64,000 nt of DNA from Codonopsis lanceolata (Eukaryota; Streptophyta; Magnoliopsida; Asterales; Campanulaceae), in the NCBI GenBank assembly GCA_013146195.2, contig CM028378.1:37162182-37226181 (forward strand), written 5' to 3'. Position 1 is the stretch's first letter; each line of letters starts with the position of its first letter. Below the pieces are notes generated by a model that worked only from the letters and a program-made list of their open reading frames with translations, ran no database searches and was not told the DNA's origin. Below, in pieces: positions 45,421 through 56,704 of the stretch. A program made the position numbers and the translations under genes.

Positions 45421-45810
45421 TGATAGATGTGTTTTATATGCATCTATTGGGTACTTTTATAGCTTAAAAATAGTAATTTCACGAGACTTCTGGCTACTAA
45501 TATATGTTTTGGAGCTATATTGTGAGTTTCAGGATTCTAGGTGAAATTATGAGATTTACAAGGCTTTTATTGAAGATTTAAAGGAAGGGTGCAAAATGCA
45601 AACATTGAAAATAAGTTTTTATTGGAATCTAAAACCCATTGCGGACGCAAGGGTAGGAGGCCTTGCCCCCGCAAGGTCTCCAACGTGACAGCCCAGCCGG
45701 ATCAAAGGCCTTGCTGCCGCATTCCAGTAGCACTTTGCCCCCGCAAGCCTTCCAGTAGCCAACCTACGGGAGTTTAACCCTGACGGAATCTCCATCCTTC
45801 CCTAAAACAC
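45421..45810 (+). repeat. Truncated Athila-like 3' LTR
   Basis: The first 390 bp of the LTR (to CCTAAAACAC). The sequence then changes without transition to the outer element's protease region at 45811. About 846 bp of LTR are missing. Confidence 0.9.
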
Positions 45811-47338
45811 AGCCATCTTGCGATGGCAATCTATTAAAGCATGATGCACACATAACCAATCCATGCCCAAAATCACGTATGGGCAGAACTACCAAATTAG
45901 CATGCAAAGTGTGACTATCTACACATATATCACATGCCCAATATACATTGGCAGTAATCATACACTCCCTCATTGGGGCAGACACCTTTAGAACATAAGG
46001 CAACAACCGGGGAAGAACACACAAGTTTGCCATAAAATACAATACAATGTATGAATGAGATGAATCGGGATCTATAAGCATACGTGCTTTTGCACCAAAG
46101 ACAGTAAGAGTACCTCATATCACTGCGGTAGACTCATGCACTCCTCCTCTCTGATCTAAAGCGAACACGCAACCCTGCATCTTAGTCTTACTGTCGTTGC
46201 CCCTCTTAGACCCAAACACTTGTGTCACAACTCCTACTAATTGACTACCATGTGGCTTCGAACAATCTCTCGTAATATTCCCCTTAGCACCACAGTTAAA
46301 ACATTCCCGATGTTTCGCATGACACCTATCCTCAGTGTGCCCTGCCTTCGAGAAGAAATTGCAAACCAAACCTGAACTCGGGCGATTCTACACGGTAGAA
46401 GTTGAATTCCTTTTATCACCAGACTGTTGCCACATGTATTCTGCTTTTGGTAGTTATACGTGTTCATGTTCCCCGAACTCTGACCACACCAATGACTCGG
46501 TGGTTTAGCCTCAAAAGTACTTTTGCCCCAATGCTCCTCTATGTCTCTCTCAATCCCGTAAGCTCGATCAGCTGCTTCATGATAACCAACAAACTGCAAG
46601 TTGTTTGTGGTACTCAATTTTCAATCCCTTCACAAACTTTTATGTTTTCCTTTCTTCATCTGGTACAAGACAGGAACAATACCTTTGCCAATTCTGTGAA
46701 CTTGGCCTAGTATTGCGCCACTGTCATGATGCCCTGCTCCAATGTTATAAACATTGCTTCCCACTTGCTACGGACTTCCCTGGGAACATACTGTGCCTTG
46801 AATTCGTGCAAGAATGTGGCCCAAATCTATGCTACCTTGTCTCGCTCCGAGCTAGCCAATAGACCTACCACCAATGCTCGGCAGCTTCTTCCAGTTTGAA
46901 CACTGCACACTCCAGTTTATCTTCATTGGTGCATTTTAAGGCCCGACATATCTTCACCGTGCTTTCAATCCACTTCTCAGCTTTCTCCACATCTGGTACC
47001 CCATTAAAACTACGAGGTTTCATCTTCAAAAATTTGTCTAACATAGTAATAGTCTGCTGAACTCTAGCCTCAGGCTGTTGTTCCTGTGCCTCAACATGTG
47101 GTCTATGATTACTAGGCACTTGTGTATTACCCATTTCTGCCACCATTCTAGTGAACAACTGAAACATATCCATAAAATTCTCTGGTTGGTGCTGTGGATT
47201 AGACTGTGGTCGTTCATTATACAATTTATGTTGAGCCTGTTCACCCTGCCTATAATTGTTACTCTCCACACCCTCATCAACTCCGTGTTTAATCGGTTCA
47301 CTCCCAGCGGTGTTCGCACCCTGCCTGGTACGCAACAT
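45811..47338 (-). pseudogene. Outer gypsy gag and protease remnant
   Basis: On the minus strand the likely start is MLRTRQGAN at 47338, about 100 bp inside the primer site. The capsid part includes FLKMKPRSFNGVPDVEKAEKW and LEEAAEHWW and then runs into stops and shifts (46865-46620). Two zinc-knuckle-like stretches follow near 46280-46365: one lacks its second Cys (CNFFSKAGHTEDRC) and the other has Asn in place of the His (CFNCGAKGNITRDC). The protease site reads LIDPDSSHSYI, where the family usually has D-S/T-G or D-P-G, and a later shift leads to an ILGMDWL phrase. It stops at 45811 where the deletion joins it to the Athila LTR. Inactive. Confidence 0.85.
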
Positions 47339-47442
47339 TCCTTCACCTACACACAAACACTCGCCATAAGAAAATAGAAAATACACTGACCCAAGCTAAC
47401 CCAAATAGGCCATGGATCCTATCCTGGCCGACAGCTAACCAC

Positions 47443-47454
47443 GCTCTGATACCA
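47443..47454 (-). other. Primer binding site of the outer gypsy element
   Basis: The complement of GCTCTGATACCA reads TGGTATCAGAGC, the initiator tRNA-Met-type site, two bases inside the LTR end at 47457. Confidence 0.88.
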
Positions 47455-47456
47455 AC

Positions 47457-50199
47457 TGAGACAATCCGACCCCTAATCTGTATACGAGCCTCAGGTCGAG
47501 TGTTTGACAAAAGATAAACAAACAAAACACGTGCAAAGCCCCTACTAATAACGTGCTAAATAAAACCTGATAAAACAATATCAATTCCTACTATGATAAT
47601 ATAAACACCACGACCTCCAAAAAGTCGGTAAAACAAAAGTCAAAGTCAACGAGCTATTGCCCAAAACAAAACATCAGGGCTCTAAAGCCAATAATCTAAA
47701 GTAATATAATATATACAAGCATGATCCTACACGTCGACATCAAAAGTATAATACAAAAGAGTAACTCAAACCCCCAAGGTAGAGTTTACATAACTCCCTA
47801 CAAACAACCATGTCCTCACAAGATAAAAATACAGACTCTTGTAGAGCTACATATAAAAAGACAACTAACAGTCTAAGCGTGTCTCACCGACCTCACCGCA
47901 AAGTTTGTACCTGGCTGGGATCTAAGGAAAACAAATAAAGGGAATAGGTGAGATAAACTCAGTAAGTTACTATGGGTAGATATATGACTTGTTGTTATGC
48001 ACATATAAACAATACACAATACACCAAGTATAACAATTCATATACTTGCATACAAATCATGTTGATCATGTTATAATGTGCATTGTCTCAACGTAAATAA
48101 ACACAAAACCAGGCTATAAATCAGTGTCTCAATCTGGTCTGTATCTAAGCTGAAACTATAGGAGAGCTTTCCGACTTGTCCTGTAACAAATCTTGTAGTT
48201 GTGTCGCTGTCGCAGTACACAAACTGAACTGTATCTGAATCTAATAGTATCTAGAACCAACGACCTTGGGGCTTAACAGGGTCAATACTACCCGACATTT
48301 ACCCAAAAGTCTAGTCTCTAATTGGTTATGTGAATTGCTATAACACAAGCTACTTCCTCGTTACGGCCCATAACGAGGGACACAACAATTACGACCCGAA
48401 ACATTTACGAGATTTGACTCTCGTAACTACTTTTGTCGCTCAGATGTCACGGAACCCACATACAGCTGGACTTAATGCAATGCACAAGTAATTGTTTACT
48501 TGTAATAAAACACAACCATCGAGTCTTAAGTACGAGAGCTCACGCACATACAAGCATGCTCATTTGATTGAAAATAAACACTGAAGAATTTAATTGCTTT
48601 CAAAGTTCAAACACTGACACACACATATACGATATTTCATATAAAATGTCTAATCCAAAATATTTCCCAATATCGTATGAATCCAATGCAACACTCATTA
48701 TATTTTACTATCCCTAAATTAACTCCGTTGAGTCATTTGTTTAATAATTATAAATTTTGAGCATCACTGCGGTTAGCATGATTCATTACAACACAATTTT
48801 ACCGATGTTTAATTCGGCTCAATAATAATCCTAAGCATTTAAATACACATATCAGTTCAAATAATCAATAATTCATAACGAGAATATTTGTATTCATAAT
48901 TCAAAACAAATCACATGGGAGTAACTCATAGTATATGTATGTCAATTCTATATACAAATAGAATGAGATAGTAACTTACCTCTTCCAAAAAATATCGGTA
49001 AAAATACGTAATTTTCGAGTACAAATGTAGCCCTCAACACGTACAACACCCCTGTGGAGTCGAAATTAAAAACGGGTAATATTTTGTTAATAAACCAAGC
49101 TTAGAATCAAAACCCTCGCTAAAACAAGGTGGAGGTGCTTGACTGTAGAGAGTAGAGAAAAATAAAGTCTCTCATTCTCAATTCGTGTTAAGAGCATCTC
49201 CAATGTTATATATTCTTACACAACTTCTTAACTGGGTCCCACTGTCACCTACACATTTTTATCTTCTTACCCACTTAAGAATATATCTTTCCATTGTATA
49301 ATCTTCTTACAAATATTCTTACACAAAAAATATTAAATTTAACACCAACCTACATAAATAAAAACCCTTCCTACCCCCCCCCCCACACACACGCACATTT
49401 TCCAACAAAAGGAGGGGAAAGCCGGCCCCCCTCTCTCTTTCTTTCTCCCCAAATGACAACTTCCTATTTAGGAAGCAAAAAAATTCTCTTTCCTAGTTGG
49501 CATAGGAAGAAGTTGCACAATGGTGGGAAAATGTCATATTCTTAGTAAGAATTGGTTAAGAATATGACATTGGGGATGCTCTAAGAAGGCGAAGTGGTGG
49601 AGGGTCCACCACCGACCAAACTAATCAAAGCAAAAGAACGAAGGAAAACAAAACTTGTGGTTTCACTGGAGATGTCATCCGGCTAACATCTGAGTAAATG
49701 ATTATATTGTTAAACATAAAATAACTAATATATATTTAGTTATTTTAAAGTGAAAATCTCATTGGTGGATCAAAAGTCAACCAATTAATCACCACCCAAT
49801 TAAATATTAATTAATCATTATTAATTAGTCAAGTTTAAAATAAAAAAAATATTTTAACAATATAAAAAATACACGTAACGTACGATACACTTCGAGTCAA
49901 TCTAGTCGAAAATAATTTTTTTTTACCTTTAACATATCATTTTCTAGCTTTAACATATCATTTTCTACTTCAATGTTATAAATCATAACTAACATAACCA
50001 AAGTCTCAATATGAACTTTAAACACATCACACATCAAGTCCAACATATCTTGAGCTCAAATGAACTCTAATAAGACAATTATCCAAGTGCACAACACAAA
50101 ACACATAAACACATTAAACATAACACATAACACGTAATTAAGTATACTAATACACCATGATACACAATTAATCAAATATGTAATTTCGTGGATGTTACA
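47457..50199 (-). repeat. 5' LTR of the outer gypsy element
   Basis: In minus sense it starts TGTAACATCCACGAAATTAC and ends GGGTCGGATTGTCTCA (TG...CA). It is 2743 bp, including a 390-bp MITE (49192-49581). The GATGTTACA end at 50191-50199 gives the outer boundary. No TSD partner exists on the left. Confidence 0.85.
49192..49581. mobile_element. Tourist-like MITE (GAGCA family), copy 2, inside the LTR
   Basis: GAGCATCTCCAATG at the left and CATTGGGGATGCTC at the right, with TAA at both flanks (49189-49191, 49582-49584). The left LTR shows the empty site. The same family as 2281-2656. Confidence 0.9.
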
Positions 50200-50753
50200 A
50201 AAACTCTAAATAGACACCCTTTTTAAGCTTTTTTTAAATGTAAAAAATATTGTCAGTAAAAAAATACCCTTCTTGCTTCTAAATAAACCCCCTCGATCTT
50301 TTCATATATCTAACTCCTTTAAACACCCCCCCCTCTTTTTCAATGCAACTTTCCCATTGGTTGAAAACTTCCCTAAACCTTCCCATTAATTCAAAACCTT
50401 CCACATTTGTGTGAACAGTAAATATAGAGCACAAAGAAATCAATGACATTAGTGGTAAGTATTCCTTATCATTTATACTTCAAAACAATCCAAACCATTA
50501 TTTGTTTTCAAAAAATATAGAGTCCTTGTCGTAAAATGTTCGGCCAGGGGTTATGGAACTATTACAAGTGTTCGGCCATTATGGAATTATTACAAATGTT
50601 CCACCAAGGCTGATGGAACTATTGAAAAATGTTTCGTCAGCTTTGATGGGACAATCATGAAATGTTCCATCAGCATTGGTGAAACACTTCTCAATTTTCC
50701 ATAAGCCCGAATGAATCAATATGCAACATGTACAAATTTTGAAACACATTTGT

Positions 50754-50755
<2 letters not shown>
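50200..50755. other. Intergenic, no gene seen
   Basis: AT-rich. A loosely repeated TGTTC(C/G)(A/G)CCA...GATGGAAC phrase occurs about four times at 50535-50690 (period roughly 45-50 bp). Confidence 0.5.

Positions 50756-50845
<90 letters not shown>
50756..50845. repeat. (TA)n microsatellite
   Basis: About 90 bp of TA repeats ending exactly where the fold-back element begins. Confidence 0.97.
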
Positions 50846-50848
<3 letters not shown>

Positions 50849-51533
50849 GTTAATTAAAAAAAACCTGACATATTTTAGTTTTTTTCGTTTTGAGTCATGT
50901 TTTTTTTTTGCATAAAAAACCTCAACCCAAGTTTTTTTTTTTCCAAATAAAACCTTCCGTCCAAAACTCGTTAGTTTAGTGACGGGAATGGCTGCCTATG
51001 TGAACTGTTTAACTGATAAATGCCTATTTGACAAATTTACAAGCTGGGGTATTTTTTTGAAAATTAGAAACAACAATAATAAAGATCTTAAAGTCCATAG
51101 GGTAAGTTGTAACTTCGTTTCATCTTCGTTTCATCAAATTGAGTTAGATGGGTGAAGTTAATAGGAACCGGGAGCTTGTTGGGAAATTAGAAATATATAT
51201 ATATATATATATATAATCACCAGGGGACCCCGGGTTGGAGAAGAAGATGAAACAAAGTTATAACTTATCCACTGGACTTTAAGACCTTTATTATTGTTGT
51301 TTTTAATTTTTAGAGAGATACCACCACTTGTAGATTTGTCAAATAGACTCTTATCATTTAAAAGGTCCACGTAGGCAACCACTCACGTTACAAAAACTAA
51401 CCAATTTTTTACGGAAAGTTTTATTTAGAAAAAAAAAACTTGGATTGAGGTTTTTCATGCGAAAAAAAAAACAACACATGGTTTCAAAACGAAAAAACTA
51501 AAATAGGTCAAAGTTTTTTTTACAATTAACCCA
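50846..51533. mobile_element. Fold-back element with about 300-bp inverted arms, flanked by TA repeats
   Basis: Starts TGGGTTAATTAAAAAAAACC and ends with its near complement ...AATTAACCCA. The arms continue inward for about 300 bp (TTTTAGTTTTTTTCGTTTTGA, then AAACCTCAA-CCAAG, then GACAAATTTACAAG / CTTGTAGATTTGTC). The left flank is a (TA)n tract and the right flank begins TATATA. The middle has a further TA run (51190-51214) and a GGGGACCCC palindrome. No transposase. Confidence 0.8.
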
Positions 51534-54400
51534 TATATACTTCATTGAGCATTGAAAAAAACTATGGCTTACACTAAGGTTTACATTAGGTTGAAGGATG
51601 GGGACCAGATATGCCAAAGGAGTTTCGAATTGGAGTGAGGGGTGGGGTGGACGAGGGTGTGCAAGAATTTTAGGTTTCAAACTAGTTAAATAACAAAAGA
51701 GTAAAATAGGAAAACAAGGGGGTATAATTAATGTTTTTAAACATTTTAAATTTTAGGGGGCTGTACTCGGTATGAGGTTTGTTTTTACCAAATAGCGCCC
51801 CCCCCCCCCCCCAAACAACAATATATTAAATGCACCAAACTTTCATGTACTTTGACAAAATAGCGAAAACCATCCATATACTATGTTTTCATATTTTTTT
51901 GTACTTTTATACATTTAATTGTTTTTAAACCGTCTCTTCGTCCACTTGTTTTTGTTAAATGTCTCTTATCTCACTCACGTGATATACACATGCTACACCT
52001 TTAAAGATACTATTGTTTCAATTCAAACATGTTTTATTTGAAGACGAAGTTGTAATAAGGGTGATACAACTAATGGTATTATGGTAAGGTCAACATTTTT
52101 ATACAAATGGAGAGTTTCACTGTCATTGTGTCTTTATTTGGTTTGTAGATTACTTTTAGGTCTTCGTGTGTCGAGATACCTTAGAAAAAAAAGGTGAGAC
52201 TTTTTTTAAAGACACCTTACCATTATTGGAAGAAAAAAAACTTGTCTACCTATACAAATGATTATTATTAAAGTTCTATCCAATAGTAACATCATAGTGC
52301 AAAATAGTATCATTAAATTTTAAAACATTTAGTCTACTTATAAAAATGATTTGACATTTTAGTTTTTGAGTTGATTGAAACAAATATTCAATACAATACA
52401 TATCATATTGTTATTATTGAATTGATAAGATAATAGTCCTTAAGTTAATTTAAATTATTTATGTGATAATAAAATGTTCAATATTTTCTAAAGTTTTTGG
52501 TAAACAAATACCTTAATTATATTATTTTTATGATAATGACATATGAGACATAAGTGATAAACGAAATTGATTAAACATATTTATTACAGAGAAAAAATAA
52601 CTACTTTGTTTGTTAAGAATTTAAAATTATATTGTAAAAAATAACTATTTTGTTGTTGAGAATTAAAAAGTAATTTGGAAATTTATTCACTCCACTTCAA
52701 ATGACAAATATTTAAAGAGTAATTATGTCCAAACATGTAATTGTATAATTGAATAATTAATGATGTAGTTGATAAATAAATAATATACCGAAAATAGCCT
52801 AGAGCTATCAAAATAAGTAGGGCCCAATGGGTCAACCCACCCTGACAACTAAAAAAGGTGGGGTGAGTTGCGAAAACATGAGCCCATAAAAATACGGGTC
52901 ATATGGTTGGACTCGTACATGTCACAGGTTGAGAGGGGTTGACCCGCAAGTTGGCTTAAGTTTAAAATAACTTAATCATATTTGTTGAGACAATAAAACT
53001 TGTATCACGTAGCAATGAAGATAATACAAGTATTAAACATCAAATAAAGAATGGAGAGATTTTGTATTAATTTTTTTTATGAATCATCGAATACTTTGTG
53101 TTAGCTTTTTATGATATTTGCAAAAGACTTCTTATTATTATAATTTTTTGAAATGATATGAGAAAAAAATTATTGGATTGACCTATCTAACCCACATATT
53201 ATATTGGGTTGAACTACGTTTAAGGGCCCGTTTGGTACAGGATTTCCAAAACACAGCGTTTTAAAAACACAATTTTTTTTCTTATAAACATATTTGAGAT
53301 ACCATTTTAAAACTTTCGTAAATTGAGTAGTTGTAAAATTGACAATTTTACCCTTTTAAAAATATTAAGTCTTGCTTTTAATTTCATACATATGACTTTA
53401 AATGTATAACAATTGAAGTATTTGATTGATTTGTCTTTTCCAATTTTTCTAAAATTGGTTAATAAAAAAAGTACATTATTAGTATAATTTAACAAGTTTG
53501 TCATCGATTAATTACACTTCTTTGATGGACCATGGAAGAGGGGTATATATCAGGACCTAAATAAAGGAAGGAGTCTTATCTTGTCATTCAGTCGCTCTAC
53601 AACAAAAAGAGGGAAAAAAAAACTTCCCCGTCCTCGTCTTACTCCTCCGACCAAATCCCCTACGACTGCCTTCGAATCTCCTCGCCCCTTTCTTTAATTG
53701 GTCTCTTCATCTTTATTTCCCCATCAGCCCCAATTCATTCGAATCCTAGTTAATTAGATATCTAATTAAACTTCAATTTCGTTGGCATTGCATGTAATTG
53801 AACCCCAAATCGACATTTGTGCTCGTCTCTCCTCTGTTGTAAAGGAATCAAAGTGTTATCAGCGATTCTTCAAGGTACGACTGTCTCTCTTTTATTTTAC
53901 AGCCCAAGCGCTTGAGGCGTGCTAGTCGGTGATTTTCTGTTTTACAGTGAATTGGATGGGTAGGAAGAAGGTAAAGGTAGGAACGAAACAAAGGAAAATG
54001 ATGGAAATAGCAGGGCACTTTGGTCCGGTACCGAGAGAGTTAGCGTTTTATTTTCAGCATTTAGAAAACTTGGCCTGGACATAGTGGTGTAAAAACGATT
54101 CCATTTTTAAAACGAAGCGTTTCATAATGCACCATTGCAACAAAAATAATTCGGTTTTACACCACGTTTTGGTGCATTTTGGCCCAAAACGTAGTACCAG
54201 ACAAGCTCTAAATTTAAGTGACCCGTCACCTTGGTGGGTCAACCCACCCCACCAGCTAGATAGATTTCAAATTTGTAAGACGGGTGTGTTGATCCGCTCC
54301 ACCAAACCACCTTGATTGTTGGTTCTAAAATAGCCTTTCCTAAAAAAGTAATTGTATGGGTGAATACGTTTTCTTAAAAATCACATGGGGGTAAAATTGA
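51534..54400. other. Intergenic, no gene seen
   Basis: AT-rich. A C-run lies at about 51798-51811, and degraded pieces of the GCGTTTTG element family lie near 53228-53340 and 54012-54207. A GC-richer stretch at 53590-53960 contains CTCTTCATC and TCTCCTCTG phrases that look like a leader sequence, but no convincing coding exon follows on either strand. Confidence 0.45.
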
Positions 54401-54412
54401 GAATATGAAAAG

Positions 54413-54422
54413 TATATATAAA
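54413..54422 (+). promoter_or_regulatory. Probable TATA box of NUP96
   Basis: TATATATAAA lies about 2.3 kb upstream of the NUP96 start codon and just before the likely leader exon. The distance to a plausible transcription start (about 54445) fits a plant TATA promoter. The start site is inferred. Confidence 0.55.
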
Positions 54423-54444
54423 CCCCAACAAGAAAAAAAAATTA

Positions 54445-54565
54445 AAAAACCCCGAGAGAGAGCCACGGCCAGAGTCGCTGTGTTCCGGTTAGGGCTTCTT
54501 TCTGTCTTGCTGCTGAACATCAGTCGGTTGAAGGAAGAGCACGATTCTTCGTACACTGGAGGCTG
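54445..54565 (+). other. Probable non-coding leader exon of NUP96
   Basis: A GC-richer stretch ends in a donor-like GGCTG|GTAAAC at 54565/54566. An acceptor TTACCAG at 56637-56643 directly precedes the start-codon exon. A leader intron of about 2.1 kb is inferred. In the coding exon, an in-frame stop lies at 56663-56665, upstream of the ATG. Confidence 0.45.
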
Positions 54566-55211
54566 GTAAACATTTCAAGCTAGTATTACGTCTTCTCAGC
54601 CCAATGTGATACTCTTTCCGTTAATGTAACTATGTAAGCGCCTTTACTTCTCCTTATTGGCCTTTGACACATTGTTAGATTTATGGAGGGGGATTTAATT
54701 TGATGTTTTGATTCGATTCACGTGCTCGTCTTAAACTATATGTATTTGAAAAATGATTTAATTGAAGTATATGAAATTGAAATAAGTCAATCCAGAGATG
54801 TTTACCTTGTTTTCCTCGTTGTTGGCGCCTCGAAAGTAATTCCTTATTCGAACTTAAGGATAGCCAATATGGTAGTATAAGAAATTGAATTGTCTCCCCT
54901 GTGCTTGGAATTTGAACCAGAAAAATCAAGGAATTGCGTCTTTTTTTTGACAGGCAAGTGTGACCCTTGTTGGTGTGGAGATTGAATACTTGGATGAATT
55001 TGATCTTCTTATAACTCGCTCATCGTCTTAGAGGATAGGACCGATTGAAGCTTAACTAGTACCCAGTATCTCACTTAGAGATGTTTTTTCTGTACTTAAT
55101 TTCTTCAAATAGCAATGAAAATTTCTGGAAAAAACTTTCCTTTAGAAGCGATTTGAGCAACCTGTTTCAGTATCACTGATTGTAACCAAATTAGAGCCAA
55201 AAGAGATAACA

Positions 55212-55443
55212 CTCCCTCCGTACCAAAAAGAGTGTCCCTTTTTGCAAATTTTTTTTGTCCCAAAATGAGTGTCCCTTTTTGTATGCAGTTTTTAATTCAC
55301 TTTTGCTATCTATCATTGTCCCAATGTGTTCTTGAATTACTATAGTGTGGACACTAAGGGTATCCATGTTAATGTAGTAATGGCCTAAATGTGAATTTTT
55401 ACGAAAAAACTAAAAAGGGACACTCATTTTGGGATGAAGGAGG
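55212..55443. mobile_element. Stowaway-like MITE in the NUP96 leader intron
   Basis: CTCCCTCCGTACC at the left and the inverted GATGAAGGAGG at the right, with AAAAAGAGTGTCCCTTTTT and AAAAAGGGACACTCATTTT as inner arms. The terminal TA duplication is imperfect. Confidence 0.7.
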
Positions 55444-55625
55444 TACCAGGTAATGACTCAGACATGTGGAATATCTTCTAGTTGTCATGAGAAAGAATGA
55501 GATAATTTTCTCTTTTTACAGCTGAGGCTTACTGTTTGCAGGTGGTGAAATCATTATTAGCTTTGGGTTGGAATCCTAGTAAAGTTGTTTAATTCTTGTG
55601 TGGAAAAATGTAATATGATGCTCAT

Positions 55626-55889
55626 TCTCCATCCATCCCAAAGGAAATAGTCTCATTTGAAAAGTCAAAACTCTTTAGTATTGTACTTTTGCTTCTAATT
55701 ATGTTCAATAATTTGTTCAAAAATAACATGCTTTTTGTATGATACATAAGAGAAATTTCAAGTTTTTTAAAGAAAAGAAAAGGTTAGGGATAATGTGGAA
55801 TTATAGGTTAAAATATAGAAATGGTACTATTTTTTTGGGACAAACCAAAGTAGAAAGTAGGACTATTTTGGGGGATGCAGGAAGTGTAA
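55626..55889. mobile_element. Second Stowaway-like MITE in the NUP96 leader intron
   Basis: CTCCATCCATCCCAAAGGAA at the left, TTTTGGGGGATGCAGGAAG at the right, and an inner ATAGTC/GGACTAT pair. Ends are imperfect and the TSD is not clear. Confidence 0.6.
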
Positions 55890-56704
55890 TATATAAATAG
55901 CAAGAACAAAAATGTGGGATGATAAATGAATCTATGGCATGGTGATATATAAGACTTTTTGTGGAGGGCTTTTTTTGGCTTCTCAAGTTTACACGTAAAG
56001 CTAGATCAAAGCTTCAATTTACATTGACAGCTGACTTTATGAGTGTAATTTCCAGGCATGGTATACGCTCATTGATACGTAATTGAAGTATCTAGATGTG
56101 TGGGTGTAATATTAAAGTTCGAAGCTTTACACTCGATACTAGTTCTATGGTTTAATCATTCAATTGAAATTTGTGAAAGAAGGGTCAACAATGAGCCATA
56201 TACTAGTGCTGAGCTTTTGTGCCTTTTGGCATTACTCATCAATTCAAAAAATTTGACTGATCAATGTAAGAGCGAGATTGTCATTGACATTTGAGGTGGA
56301 GAAGGAAAATGGTAAGAAGTCAACCTAGCGTGACAGTGTCAGCTTGATTGTCTTTCAATAAATTGTCTTATAATATGGCTTTGACATCCGAAGAGGACAT
56401 TATAGGAGTGATGGAAAGGTCTTGGTACGCTGGCCTGGTGTAGAGTTTGTGGAAATGCCTTTCGTAAACTGTTATTGTTTGGACCACTAGGGGACAATGC
56501 TCATTGTTCATCTATACCCCTACCCCCGAATGAAAATTGTCACAAGTAGGGACTTAATGTGCATTTTCAGTGATGAAATATGAGTATCATTGAGATGATC
56601 GTTTGTATATTTGTTATCCTAATGAAAGTTCTTTCGTTACCAGGAGCTTTTGATGAGTTTCATAGTGGCACAAGCAGAAACACCACAATCGGACTTACCT
56701 AGGA

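Larger units (their letters stand above)
35759..45810 (+). mobile_element. Athila-like Ty3/gypsy retrotransposon nested in the outer element
   Basis: The 5' LTR (35759-36994), a TGGCGCCGTTGCCGGGGA primer site, gag, protease, RT, RNase H and integrase lie in gypsy order. A long 3' region without pol follows, then a 3' LTR that stops after 390 bp. The two LTRs differ at about 29 of 390 aligned positions by my count, clearly more than the copia LTRs. The right-hand TSD is lost with the truncated LTR. Primer site, gag motifs and the conserved GCGCTAGGTGGGAGGCAACC stretch after pol point to the Athila/Tat branch. Confidence 0.9.
31926..50199 (-). mobile_element. Degraded chromovirus-type Ty3/gypsy element, host of nested insertions
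   Basis: The minus-strand order is 5' LTR (47457-50199), primer site, gag-protease (47338-45811), a gap holding an Athila-like element (35759-45810), the RNase H end and integrase (35758-34385), then a truncated 3' LTR (34384-31926). The two LTR copies align over about 1.5 kb once their own insertions are set aside. Missing are RT, most of RNase H, the pol C-terminus with any chromodomain, the beginning of the 3' LTR and its far end. Integrase-end motifs (CVIDFKGSW, then FSYNNS) and the TGTAACATCC LTR start point to the Tekay/Del-like chromoviruses by family knowledge. No TSD can be tested because the left end is lost. Confidence 0.85.

Noticed and set aside
50721..50915. Open frame rich in alternating Tyr-Ile
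   Set aside because: It is only the translation of the (TA)n microsatellite. The same holds for the frames at 63034-63252.
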